Shown here: positions 45,912-54,849 of the stretch, in pieces
Layout: every line of letters begins with the position of its first letter
Position numbering within the stretch: the first letter of the stretch is position 1
Assembly (NCBI RefSeq): GCF_031457455.1
Contig: NZ_JAVDWU010000002.1
Location: 310,001-374,000 of the forward strand
Length of the DNA stretch: 64,000 nt
Direction of reading: 5' to 3'
DNA from: Hydrogenophaga palleronii_A
Lineage (GTDB): Bacteria > Pseudomonadota > Gammaproteobacteria > Burkholderiales > Burkholderiaceae_C
Notes under the pieces: generated by a model
Database searches by the model: none
Told to the model about the DNA's origin: nothing
The model's input: the letters and a program-made list of their open reading frames with translations, nothing else
Made by a program: the position numbers and the translations under genes

Positions 45912-46248
45912 AGGATTCCATCGGTTGGGCCGCGCGTTTCCTGAGTGGCCATGCGGCCCCTGGAACGTGGGTGGTGGTCGCGATCTGTGCGGCGAGGCAG
46001 ATGCAGAAGGATCAGCCGGTAGACCCGGGCTGGTCCGCAAAACCCGCTATTTTAGTCGACGCATCCGGTGTGGCATAGCGGGGCAGCTTTCCAGCGTTTC
46101 GTCGGCTTGCGAGCTCATGAAGACTGCGCAGACGGTGGGATTTGGCGGATCAAAGGTGCCCGGCAGTAGTAGTTATTTAGTTACACTGTTGGCGGCCGCC
46201 AGACGCCATGCTGGTCGCATCCATTCGCAAGATTCGTCAGGAGGGCGC
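45912..46248. other. 337-nt divergent gap between efp and the protease gene
   Basis: Holds promoters for both genes. The left part is the efp leader. An AT-rich stretch at about 46171-46188 (AGTTATTTAGTTACACTG) just before a GGCGGCCGCC palindrome is the likely promoter area for the lipoprotein gene. No RNA gene or ORF is supported. Confidence 0.5.
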
Positions 46249-48879
46249 ATGCAGCTGAAAGTTGGGTTGTTTCGGGGTTTCTGCCTCTTGGCGGCGGCGC
46301 TCCTCGCCGCTTGTGGTGGTATTGAAGGTGGCGAGAGCACAACCACACCCACGGTGATGCCGGTACAGGTTGCCGATGGCAGCCAAGGGGGTGGTATTGA
46401 AGAGCCGGTCGACGGCGAGTTCCCTTCTTTTCAGCCTGGTGTGGGCGCAGAACCGGTCGACGACACCGACACAGCGCTGAGCCAGGATTTTGAATCGGAA
46501 AGTGCAAGCTCGTATCCGGTGGCCGCGGCCAGATCCGGGGGGCGGTCGCCCATGCAGCCACGCGAACTGGCGTTGGCGCCGCAGGCGAATGTCGTGCAAC
46601 TTGGTGCACTGTCGGCTGCGGAATTGACCAGCTCGCAGGACGAGAGTGGCAAACCCAGCGACGAGATGCAGCAGCGGCTGGTGCGTACGGGTGTCGGGCG
46701 CAGGCTGTCGCCGCAAGTCTCGGCATTGACCCGAAGCGAAGGTTCGAATTGGAATTGGCGCACCTTGCCCGACGGCTGGCAGGTAGGTTCGCTGGCCGTG
46801 AATACCGGCGATGCCAAAGGCGTCCGGCTGGGTCTTCAGATTGACGCGCTGCCTCCCGAAGCCCTGCTGCGTTTCTACGCACCGGAGGCGACTACCATGG
46901 TGGAGTTGCCGGCATCGCAGGTCCTGGCTCGAATGCAGGCCAAGCAGCAGGCCGGCGCGTTGCAAGGCGGTAGCACCTACTGGGCGCCCGCCTCGGCCGG
47001 GTCGGTGGGTGTTGTCGAGGTGGCAGTGCCCCCGGGTGTTTCTACGTCGGCCGTGCGCCTGAGCGTGGACCGGGTCATCCACATGGTGATGAGCACGGAA
47101 GAGGCGTTTGACCGGAGTACAGAGAAACGTCGGGAAGGCAATTTCTCTGGTGCGTGTCAACGCGACTTTGTGTGCGGGGGGGCTACGCCGCAAGTGGCAG
47201 ACGCCGCGCTGTTTCTGGATTTTGTGCGGTACGACAAGTTCGGCTTCATGTCGAACTATTTGTGTTCCGGCATGCTGGTGGGCGAAAGTGCACAAACCAA
47301 TGCACCCTATGTGCTGACGGCCGACCACTGCATCGGCACGGCGGCAGGCGCTTACGACACCGACGCCTACCTGTTCTTTCGCTCCACCACTTGTGGCGGT
47401 TCCACCGTGGATTCCCGCTATGCACTGTTTGCAGCAGGTCTCGAGTACCTGTATTCTGAAACCGTTCGCAAAGGGGCCGACATGGCCCTGTTGCGTCCTT
47501 TCGATGGCAACTACCACGTGCCAGCCGACGGTCTCACGCTCGCGGGCTGGAGTGCGGCCACACAAACGGGCACGCAAGCCGTGGTGGGGCTGCACCACCC
47601 CGGTGGTGACCACTTGATGCGCAGCCTCGGATTTGCATCGCCCGCCCGTTCCAGTAATTTCCTTCGCGTTCTCTGGCACGAAGGAGCGACTCAGGGTGGA
47701 AGCAGTGGCTCTGCTTTGCTCAATGCCCAAAACCAGGTGATTGGTACCTTGTGGGGTGGTTTCTCGGCGTGCAACTTGGCTGGCACGGCGGGCAATGGCC
47801 TGCCCGACGAGTATGGCCGTTTTTCCACGGCCTATTCCCGCGGCTTGCGCAACTGGCTGCACACCCCCACCCGGCCGCTGGTCATGGTGGCGCGCACAGG
47901 CCACACCACCGGTCCGCGCGAGCTGGTGCTGCGCGACCTGCGGGCCAGCCCGCTCGGGCGCACCGCCTACCAGGCCGCCCGTCTCAACGGTACTGCCAAT
48001 GGCCTCAGCGAGGACGACACGTGGCGCTCACCAGCGGTTTTCCAACCGCTGGAATATGGAACCGCGAAAATCGTGGCGGTGCAAGACATTGACGGCGATG
48101 GTCGTGACGACGTGGTGCTGCGCCGCCCGGGCCTGTTTGGCACCGAAACCCTCAGTGTGCTGCAGGAACGTGACAACGGCGGCGGGACTGAGACCGGCGA
48201 GTGGCTGCTGCACGCCCGAATGGACCGCAGCATCAAGGTGCTAGGTCTGGGCGACTTTGATGGCAATGGCATCGCCGATCTGGCGCTCTACGATCCTCGC
48301 CAGCGGCTGATGCAGTTGGTGCTGCTCTCTCGTAACGGTTCAGGCAACTATGTCCCTGATCTCGTGGACTTCCTCTTTGGCTTCACAGACCTGAATGGGC
48401 GACTGATCACCACGTTCGCGCCGGTGGCAGTGGGTGACTTCAACGGCACGGGCCGCGCACAGGTGCTCTTCCGGAACAGTCGCATGCCGAAGGAGGCCCA
48501 CTTTGTCCATTGGCAGGGCGACACCTTGCCCAATAATCCCTTCCTTTTGAGCGTGGGCGCGCTGAATCTGGCAGGAACCCTGGTCGCCACACCGGACATA
48601 GACGGCGATGGTCGGCCGGATTTCGTTTTCAACAACCGGGGCGCGATCCGCTATTCACTCAGCCAGGGGACTGGCTTGGCATTCACCATGTCGGCACATC
48701 AAACGGCCCTGACGGCCCTGCCATCCGGATTCCAGTTGGCGGCAGTGACCGACGTCAATGGCGATGCGCAAGCCGAGCTCGTTCTGCGCCGCACAAGCAA
48801 TGGCGAAATCCGCATTGCAAGTAATCCGGGCACAGGCATCTGGACGCCACAGACGGTGTCGCTGATGCCGTCACCTTGA
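46249..48879 (+). CDS. Secreted trypsin-like (lysyl endopeptidase-like) lipoprotein with FG-GAP repeats
   Basis: 876 residues; ATG 46249 with AGGAGGG. A signal peptide ends in the lipobox LLAAC (C22). After a low-complexity linker (about 25-110) and a beta-rich domain, a chymotrypsin-fold protease follows: TADHC (H360), GADMALLRPF (D411) and GGSSGSAL (S486) form the triad, and HHPGGDHLMRS plus SACNLAGTAGNGLPDEYGRFSTAYSRGLRNWL are like Achromobacter protease I (Lys-C). Five FG-GAP/VCBS-type repeats with DxDGDG or DxNGxG Ca-binding loops follow at about 611, 666, 728, 782 and 834. The gene is inserted between efp and earP. It may be self-processing and surface-attached or secreted. Confidence 0.88.
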   Translation: MQLKVGLFRGFCLLAAALLAACGGIEGGESTTTPTVMPVQVADGSQGGGIEEPVDGEFPSFQPGVGAEPVDDTDTALSQDFESESASSYPVAAARSGGRSPMQPRELALAPQANVVQLGALSAAELTSSQDESGKPSDEMQQRLVRTGVGRRLSPQVSALTRSEGSNWNWRTLPDGWQVGSLAVNTGDAKGVRLGLQIDALPPEALLRFYAPEATTMVELPASQVLARMQAKQQAGALQGGSTYWAPASAGSVGVVEVAVPPGVSTSAVRLSVDRVIHMVMSTEEAFDRSTEKRREGNFSGACQRDFVCGGATPQVADAALFLDFVRYDKFGFMSNYLCSGMLVGESAQTNAPYVLTADHCIGTAAGAYDTDAYLFFRSTTCGGSTVDSRYALFAAGLEYLYSETVRKGADMALLRPFDGNYHVPADGLTLAGWSAATQTGTQAVVGLHHPGGDHLMRSLGFASPARSSNFLRVLWHEGATQGGSSGSALLNAQNQVIGTLWGGFSACNLAGTAGNGLPDEYGRFSTAYSRGLRNWLHTPTRPLVMVARTGHTTGPRELVLRDLRASPLGRTAYQAARLNGTANGLSEDDTWRSPAVFQPLEYGTAKIVAVQDIDGDGRDDVVLRRPGLFGTETLSVLQERDNGGGTETGEWLLHARMDRSIKVLGLGDFDGNGIADLALYDPRQRLMQLVLLSRNGSGNYVPDLVDFLFGFTDLNGRLITTFAPVAVGDFNGTGRAQVLFRNSRMPKEAHFVHWQGDTLPNNPFLLSVGALNLAGTLVATPDIDGDGRPDFVFNNRGAIRYSLSQGTGLAFTMSAHQTALTALPSGFQLAAVTDVNGDAQAELVLRRTSNGEIRIASNPGTGIWTPQTVSLMPSP

Positions 48880-48901
48880 CGGTGGGCCTTGCCTTCGTGT
48901 G

Positions 48902-48919
48902 AAAGGACTCAGGTCCTTT
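48902..48919. terminator. Hairpin between convergent protease and earP genes
   Basis: AAAGGAC, loop TCAG, GTCCTTT: a perfect 7-bp stem in the 29-nt gap, overlapping the earP stop. No proper T-run, so a weak terminator at best. Confidence 0.5.
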
Positions 48920-50063
48920 GCGCGGCTGCTTGCTCCACGAAGCTCAGCAGTTGTTCCGCCAACGAGGGCTGGCGCAACAGCCGCACCCGCGCTGACTCGA
49001 CCGTCGTTTTCCACTCTGCCAGACTGGCGGGATCGGGCCAACGCAGGGTTTCAGCAGGCGCTCCACCGTTCCAGGCGAGATGGAATTGACGCAGGTCGTC
49101 TGGCGCTAGCAGCCAGTCCAGAAAGGCTGCGAGCTTGATCAGGTGGGCGCCCTCATCTTGCGGATACAGCTGCCAGACAAAAGGCCTGCCGGCCCACAGC
49201 GCGCGCACCAGCGAATCTTCTCCGCGCACAAAATTCAGATCGCACCCCCACAGCAGCTCATCGAACCCCGCCTGATCCTGAAGGGGCAGGGGATGCATGT
49301 GTTCGCCTGATGCCCAGGGTGCGGATACCTTTCGCATGCGCAGGGTTTGCACGGCGGCTGCGGCACGGCCAGGTGTGATCAACCAGTGCACTGCCCGGTC
49401 CCGATGCGCTGACTGGAGTAGCGCCATTTCGAGCGCCTGAGGTTCATAACAAAACAGGCTGACCGCCAGTGCATCTGTTGGGATCTGCATGCGCGCGCGC
49501 CATGCTGCTGCGCTGAACGACCCGCGCCTCGCCTCCAGATCGGGCTCGCGCAACAGCCCACCCGTGGCGGCCGTGAACCCGGGAAAGAAAAACCATTTGC
49601 CCAAACCTTTCAACGGTCCGCTCATCACCGGTGATGGCAGGCCGTGCGAGCGCTCCACATACGGCTCGGCGCTGAGGTATTCGAGGTTGATCCACGCTGG
49701 CGGCGTTACGCCCGTGGCAAGATGGGCTGCCAGGGCCTCTTGTGCCTCTTCGGGCGGGTGGCAGCCGAAGGTTTCCACCCAGACCTGGGCGGGTGTCAGT
49801 GACTCGCACAAACCTGCTGGCAGCGGTGTGGTCCACGGAATCACCTCGATCCAGGGGTGTGTGCCTTCCAATGCGCCCGGCGCCATCCAGCGCAGCGGTT
49901 CGGGCTGGTCCATCCAGAGCCGGATGTGTTGTCCTCTCGCAGCCAGGTTGGTGGCCAGGCGCCAGCACACACCGATGTCGCCCAGGTTGTCCACCACATG
50001 GCAGAACACATCCCACGTGGGACGGTCGTGGTTGGCAAGCGTGACTCTGGAAGGATGAACCAT
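48909..50063 (-). CDS. earP: EF-P arginine rhamnosyltransferase
   Basis: 384 residues. EarP transfers rhamnose from dTDP-L-rhamnose to Arg32 of EF-P. The N-terminal Rossmann part shows FCHVVDNLGDIGVCWRLA with the catalytic/binding Asp pair (D25, D29), and the C-terminal domain keeps DLNFVRGEDSLVRALWAGRPFVWQLYPQDEGAH with the nucleotide-sugar-binding Glu. ATG 50063 is the sensible start; an open extension to 50915 reads backwards through uvrC. Divergent from uvrC by 75 nt. Confidence 0.95.
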   Translation of the reverse strand: MVHPSRVTLANHDRPTWDVFCHVVDNLGDIGVCWRLATNLAARGQHIRLWMDQPEPLRWMAPGALEGTHPWIEVIPWTTPLPAGLCESLTPAQVWVETFGCHPPEEAQEALAAHLATGVTPPAWINLEYLSAEPYVERSHGLPSPVMSGPLKGLGKWFFFPGFTAATGGLLREPDLEARRGSFSAAAWRARMQIPTDALAVSLFCYEPQALEMALLQSAHRDRAVHWLITPGRAAAAVQTLRMRKVSAPWASGEHMHPLPLQDQAGFDELLWGCDLNFVRGEDSLVRALWAGRPFVWQLYPQDEGAHLIKLAAFLDWLLAPDDLRQFHLAWNGGAPAETLRWPDPASLAEWKTTVESARVRLLRQPSLAEQLLSFVEQAAAQRT

Positions 50064-50138
50064 GGCCGTGATCTTGCCGCATTTCAAACTGGCCCACCTG
50101 CCATGACGACCCTTGCCGCTCAGTTCACAATGGCGCCC

Positions 50139-52205
50139 ATGTCCGAGACCCATTCCGAACAACTGCTGAGTGAAGTTGCCACCCTGCCAGGCCTGCCCGG
50201 CGTGTACCGTTATTTCGACAGCCAGGGCCAACTGCTCTATGTGGGCAAGGCGCGCAACCTGAAGAAGCGCGTGGCCAGTTACTTCCAGAAGAACCACGAC
50301 GGCACCCGCATCGGGCACATGGTGAGCAAGATCGCGCGCATGGAGACCACGGTGGTGCGCTCCGAGGCCGAAGCGCTGCTGCTGGAAAACAACCTCATCA
50401 AGACGCTGAATCCGCGTTTCAACATCCTGTTCAGGGACGACAAAAGTTACCCCTACCTGAAGATCACCGGTACCCGCGAAACCTTTCGGACGGCGCCGCG
50501 CCAGCCCTCGCCCTCCATCGCATTCCCGCGCATGGCCTACTACCGCGGCGCGGTGGATCGGCGACACAGCTACTACGGCCCTTACCCCAGCGCCTGGGCG
50601 GTGAAGGAGTCGATCACCTTGCTGCAGAAGGTGTTTCGCCTGCGCACCTGCGAAGACACCGTGTTCGCCAACCGCACGCGCCCTTGTTTGCTCTACCAGA
50701 TCAAGCGTTGCAGCGGCCCCTGCGTGGACCTGGTGGACAGCGAAGCCTATGCGCGCGATGTGGCCGATGCCGAGCGCTTTCTGCGTGGTGAAACCCAGGC
50801 CGTGCTCGACGCACTGGAGCAGCGCATGATGGGCCACGCAGAAAAACTGGAATTTGAACAGGCGGCAGAGATCCGCAACCAGATGTCGGCGCTGTCCCGG
50901 GTGTTGCACCAGCAAGCCATGGACACCGTGTCAGACAAGGACGTGGACGTGCTGGCCGTGAAGGTGCAGGGCGGTCGCGCCTGTGTGAACCTGGCCATGA
51001 TCCGGGGCGGCCGCCATCTGGGCGACCGGCCGTATTTCCCTGCTCATGTGGAAGACGCCTCTGCCATCGAAGGCGCGCTGGCCGACGATGAGGCTCCCCA
51101 GCCAGGAGAACCCAGCGAGCGCGTGGCCAGGCAGGTACTGGAAGCTTTCATTGCCCAGCATTACCTGGGCATTGCCATGCCGCACACACTGGTGACCAGC
51201 CACGCGGTGGGCAGGCCACTGCTGGATGCGCTTTCCGAGCAGACGGGCGCCAAGGTCAGCGCCGTGCACCAGCCGCGTGAGCACCGTCGCATCTGGCTGG
51301 AAATGGCACAGAAAAACGCCGAGATCGCGTTGGCGCGCCTGCTCGCCGAAGAGGGCTCCCAGCAGTCCCGCACCCGCGCATTGGCCGATGCATTGAATCT
51401 GCCCGACGACCAGCTGGACGCGCTGCGCATCGAGTGTTTCGACATCTCGCACACGGCGGGAGAGTCGACTCAGGCGTCCTGCGTGGTGTTCGAGGGCCAC
51501 AAGATGCAGAACAGCCAGTACCGGCGCTACAAGATCGAAGGCATCACGCCAGGCGACGACTACGCCGCCATGCGGCAGGTGCTGTTGCGCCGCTACGGCA
51601 AGATTGCCGAGGCGATGAAGGAAGACACTGGCGAGGCACTCGTGCCGGCCGGCACCGAGGATTCGGTGTTGGGGCCTTCAGCCCCAGCGCTCGCAGAGCA
51701 GGACCCCGCCGACACCGCTCTGCCTGAACCCACGGTAGAAGCCATTTCCGGTCCACGAATGCCCGACTTGGTGCTCATCGATGGTGGCAAGGGTCAGGTG
51801 AGCATGGCGCGCGAGGTGTTTGAGCAGTTGGGGCTGGATCTCTCGCTCATTGTGGGCGTGGAGAAGGGTGAGGGCCGCAAGGTCGGTCTGGAAGAGCTGG
51901 TGTTTGCCGACGGGCGCGACAAGGTCTACCTGGGGCACGATTCCGCCGCCCTGATGCTGGTGGCGCAAATCCGCGACGAGGCCCATCGCTTTGCCATCAC
52001 CGGCATGCGCGCCCAGCGGGCGAAGGTGCGCACCGGGGGCAGCCGGCTGGAAGATATTCCTGGTGTCGGGCCGAAAAAGCGTGCTCGGCTGTTGCAGCGC
52101 TTTGGCGGTGTGCGTGGCGTGGCATCGGCCAGCGTGGAAGATCTGTGCACCGTGGACGGCATTTCAGCCGAGCTGGCCGATGCCATCTACCGGGCGCTCC
52201 ACTGA
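50139..52205 (+). CDS. uvrC: Excinuclease ABC subunit C
   Basis: 688 residues. GIY-YIG nuclease domain at about 16-95 (PGVYRYFDSQGQLLYVGKARNLKKRVASYF), UVR helical motif near 215-250, RNase H-like second nuclease domain (IECFDISHTAGESTQASCVVF ... LVLIDGGKGQ) and C-terminal helix-hairpin-helix pair (DIPGVGPKKRARLLQRFGGV). A low-complexity insert of about 40 residues (around 505-545) splits the second nuclease domain, as in other Burkholderiales. ATG at 50103 and 50130 are possible starts; none has a good ribosome site. Confidence 0.95.
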   Translation: MSETHSEQLLSEVATLPGLPGVYRYFDSQGQLLYVGKARNLKKRVASYFQKNHDGTRIGHMVSKIARMETTVVRSEAEALLLENNLIKTLNPRFNILFRDDKSYPYLKITGTRETFRTAPRQPSPSIAFPRMAYYRGAVDRRHSYYGPYPSAWAVKESITLLQKVFRLRTCEDTVFANRTRPCLLYQIKRCSGPCVDLVDSEAYARDVADAERFLRGETQAVLDALEQRMMGHAEKLEFEQAAEIRNQMSALSRVLHQQAMDTVSDKDVDVLAVKVQGGRACVNLAMIRGGRHLGDRPYFPAHVEDASAIEGALADDEAPQPGEPSERVARQVLEAFIAQHYLGIAMPHTLVTSHAVGRPLLDALSEQTGAKVSAVHQPREHRRIWLEMAQKNAEIALARLLAEEGSQQSRTRALADALNLPDDQLDALRIECFDISHTAGESTQASCVVFEGHKMQNSQYRRYKIEGITPGDDYAAMRQVLLRRYGKIAEAMKEDTGEALVPAGTEDSVLGPSAPALAEQDPADTALPEPTVEAISGPRMPDLVLIDGGKGQVSMAREVFEQLGLDLSLIVGVEKGEGRKVGLEELVFADGRDKVYLGHDSAALMLVAQIRDEAHRFAITGMRAQRAKVRTGGSRLEDIPGVGPKKRARLLQRFGGVRGVASASVEDLCTVDGISAELADAIYRALH

Positions 52206-52312
52206 CAGCTGCGATGGGATGGCCCTGGCCTGCGAGACGGCATTTCGTCGAGGTCACCTCTCGCCTGATTTCTGCAAAACCACATGGTTGAAACGCCCGG
52301 GCGGCGCCAACG

Positions 52313-52318
52313 CATAAT
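52313..52318 (+). promoter_or_regulatory. Candidate -10 box of pgsA with leaderless mRNA
   Basis: CATAAT ends 6 nt before the ATG at 52325; TTGAAA at 52288 could be a -35 with a long spacer of 19. There is no ribosome site, so transcription would start at or next to the ATG. Confidence 0.45.
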
Positions 52319-52324
52319 CGCGTC

Positions 52325-52894
52325 ATGTTCTTCAACCTTCCTACCTTGCTGACCTGGGCGCGCATCATTGCGATTCCCCTGATCATCGGGGTGTTTTATC
52401 TGGAAGGCATGAGCATGGCCCAAAAGAACCTGATCGCCACGATCATGTTCGTTGTGTTTGCAGCCACCGACTGGGCCGACGGCTACCTGGCCCGCAAGCT
52501 CAACCAGACTTCGGCCTTCGGTGCCTTCCTGGATCCGGTGGCCGACAAGTTCCTTGTTTGCGCCAGCCTCCTTGTGCTGGTGCATCTGGACCGGGCCGAC
52601 GTGTTCGTGGCCCTCATCATCATTGGTCGGGAAATCGCCATTTCGTCGCTTCGGGAATGGATGGCGATCATTGGCGCCACCAAGAGCGTGGCCGTGCACA
52701 TGCTGGGCAAGGTCAAGACCACGGTGCAGATGGTGGCCATTCCTTTCCTGCTGTTCAATGGCAGTGTGTTCGGGATGATCGATACCCATCTCTGGGGCAC
52801 CTGGCTCATCTGGGCCTCTGCGGTGCTCACGGTCTGGTCCATGGTGTATTACCTGCAAAAAGCCTTGCCGGAAATTCGCGCCCGCGCGCGCTGA
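52325..52894 (+). CDS. pgsA: CDP-diacylglycerol-glycerol-3-phosphate phosphatidyltransferase
   Basis: 189 residues with about four or five membrane spans. The CDP-alcohol phosphotransferase motif DGx2ARx8Gx3Dx3D is complete in ADGYLARKLNQTSAFGAFLDPVADK. Makes phosphatidylglycerol phosphate in the inner membrane. It starts with a standard N-terminus, MFFNLPTLLTWARIIAIPL, and sits 119 nt after uvrC with its own candidate promoter. Confidence 0.96.
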   Translation: MFFNLPTLLTWARIIAIPLIIGVFYLEGMSMAQKNLIATIMFVVFAATDWADGYLARKLNQTSAFGAFLDPVADKFLVCASLLVLVHLDRADVFVALIIIGREIAISSLREWMAIIGATKSVAVHMLGKVKTTVQMVAIPFLLFNGSVFGMIDTHLWGTWLIWASAVLTVWSMVYYLQKALPEIRARAR

Positions 52895-52913
52895 TCCGCT
52901 GCCCAATGCGAAC

Positions 52914-53831
52914 ATGGTGAGCACAACCAAGGACAACGCGTGGCTGCGTGCCATGCCCTGGGTGTTCGTGCTGATCTGGAGCACGGGCTTCATCGTGGCG
53001 CGCTACGGCATGCCGCACGCACCCCCCATGAAGTTCCTGGCCGTGCGGTACGCCCTGTCCATCCTGTGCTTTCTGCCCTGGATCTGGTTCTCGGGTGTCA
53101 AGTGGCCGTCCAGTCGCAAGCAGTGGCTGCACCTGTCGGTGACCGGGGTTCTCATGCATGCGGGGTACCTGGGCGGCGTATGGGCCGCCATCAAGGCCGG
53201 CATGGGCTCCGGCCTGTCGGCGCTGATCGTGGGCATTCAGCCGGTGCTCACGGCCATCTGGCTCTCGGGCACGGGTGCCAAGGTCTCCAGGCGCCAATGG
53301 ATGGGGCTCCTGCTGGGCTTTGCCGGCTTGGTGCTGGTGGTGTCGCGCAAGTTCGGCGCAGGCGGGCCGGGCGACCAGGCCAACTGGATCAATCTGTCGT
53401 TTGCCGTGATGGCGCTTTTGGCCATCACCGTGGGCACGCTGTACCAGAAGCGCTATGTGGCGGCCTGCGACGTGCGCTCTGCCAATGCCGTGCAGTTGCT
53501 TGCCGCGTTTCTGGTGACACTGCCGCTGGCCCTGCTGGAGTTTGAGGCCATGCGCTGGACGCACGGCGATGCTGGCGTGAACTGGGAGCTGACCGGCGCC
53601 ATGGCCTGGTCGGTGCTGGGCCTGACCCTGGGTGGCAGCTCGCTGCTCTACATGCTGATTCAGCGTGGAGCGGCGGCATCGGTCACCAGCCTGATGTACC
53701 TGGTGCCACCGTGTACCGCGCTGATCGCCTGGATGCTGTTCGACGAGCCCATCACGCTCGTGACGGTGGCCGGCATTGCGCTCACCGCTTTCGGCGTGAG
53801 CTTGGTCGTGAGGCCGGCGAGGGCCGCCTGA
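52914..53831 (+). CDS. EamA/DMT-family transporter
   Basis: 305 residues with ten spans in two EamA repeats; the first repeat has SALIVGIQPVLTAIWLSGTGAKVSRRQWMGLLLGFAGLVLVV and the second TSLMYLVPPCTALIAWMLFDEPITLVTVAGIALTAFGVSLVV. Metabolite exporter of unknown substrate. Starts 19 nt after pgsA. Its last 50 nt overlap the end of the convergent LysR gene. Confidence 0.92.
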   Translation: MVSTTKDNAWLRAMPWVFVLIWSTGFIVARYGMPHAPPMKFLAVRYALSILCFLPWIWFSGVKWPSSRKQWLHLSVTGVLMHAGYLGGVWAAIKAGMGSGLSALIVGIQPVLTAIWLSGTGAKVSRRQWMGLLLGFAGLVLVVSRKFGAGGPGDQANWINLSFAVMALLAITVGTLYQKRYVAACDVRSANAVQLLAAFLVTLPLALLEFEAMRWTHGDAGVNWELTGAMAWSVLGLTLGGSSLLYMLIQRGAAASVTSLMYLVPPCTALIAWMLFDEPITLVTVAGIALTAFGVSLVVRPARAA

Positions 53832-54753
53832 CTTTCCACGGTTCTTCGCGGAAGCGTTCGGCGAGAAAATCCACCAGCAGGCGAATGCGTTTGGGATTTT
53901 GTGGCCGGTAAGGTGCCAGCCAGTGGATGTCTGCATCCGTCATCGCATATTCAGGCAGCACACGCACCAACTGCCCGCTGGCCAGCTGGGGTCCGATGTC
54001 CCACAGGCTACGCAGCATGATCCCCTGTCCGGCCAGACACCAGTCGCGCACCATCTCGCCCGAGTTGCACGACATGCTGCCGCTTGCTGGCAGGTGCAGC
54101 ACCTGGGGCTCGACGCCCCGCTGCAGTCGCCAATGGTCAATATGCCGATCGACCGGGCTGCTGTTCTCGCGCACGACGAGGCAGTTGTGTGCATGGAGGT
54201 CTTGCGATGTTCGGGGGGTGCCGTGGGCCAGAACGTAGCTGGGTGCGGCCACCAGCACACGCTGGTTGGGTGCCAGCCGTCTGGACACCCACTCGGCGGC
54301 GCGTTCGTCAGGCGCGTTCCACAGCCAGATGGCACCGTCAAAGCCCTCCACCGCCAGATCCGGCAGGCGCTCGGTGAGTTGCAGGTCGATCGCGACCCTG
54401 GGGTAGCGGTGTTGAAAGTCGGCCAGGGCAGGTCCCACCCAGAGCCGGCCGAAACCGAAGGTGGCTGCCAAGCGCAGCGGGCCGGCAGGCTCGACCTGGC
54501 GTTCCCTGAGCTCGGATTCCAGTTCGTTAAAAGCGCTCAGGATCCGGGCTGCGCGCTCGCACAGGACGTCGCCCTCGGCAGTCGGACTGACGCGGCGGGT
54601 CGTGCGCTGAAACAGGCGCAGGCCGAGTTCGGCTTCAAGGGCGGCGAGTCGTTTGGTGATGGCCGATGGGGCCACACGCAGGGCCTTGGCCACCATGACC
54701 AGGCTGCCATGTTGGCGGACGGCCGTGACAAGCTCCAGATCGGAACGTTCCAA
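53782..54753 (-). CDS. LysR-family regulator, probably of the tartrate dehydrogenase gene
   Basis: 323 residues. HTH at about 17-40 (GSLVMVAKALRVAPSAITKRLAALEAELGLRLFQRTTRRV), then the periplasmic-binding-like sensor domain. The start is TTG 54753; no ATG is in frame. Divergent from the dehydrogenase gene, 96 nt apart, the usual layout for a LysR activator and its target, so a dicarboxylate such as tartrate or malate may be the effector. Confidence 0.92.
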   Translation of the reverse strand: MERSDLELVTAVRQHGSLVMVAKALRVAPSAITKRLAALEAELGLRLFQRTTRRVSPTAEGDVLCERAARILSAFNELESELRERQVEPAGPLRLAATFGFGRLWVGPALADFQHRYPRVAIDLQLTERLPDLAVEGFDGAIWLWNAPDERAAEWVSRRLAPNQRVLVAAPSYVLAHGTPRTSQDLHAHNCLVVRENSSPVDRHIDHWRLQRGVEPQVLHLPASGSMSCNSGEMVRDWCLAGQGIMLRSLWDIGPQLASGQLVRVLPEYAMTDADIHWLAPYRPQNPKRIRLLVDFLAERFREEPWKVRRPSPASRPSSRRKR

Positions 54754-54849
54754 TTGTTTCTCATGAGGAAATGATTGATTCCATTATTGTTGCTCAGCTA
54801 AGGGCTATGCTGTGGCCATGGCATGAGATTTCAACCGCAGGAGAACACC

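Noticed and set aside
46237..47904. 555-residue ORF antisense to the protease gene
   Set aside because: The plus strand carries lipobox, triad and repeats; the antisense frame has no recognisable features.
49857..50138. N-terminal extension of uvrC
   Set aside because: Overlaps earP and precedes the GIY-YIG domain by 94 residues not found in the family.
50064..50915. N-terminal extension of earP by 284 codons
   Set aside because: It runs through the start of uvrC on the other strand and has no EarP homology.
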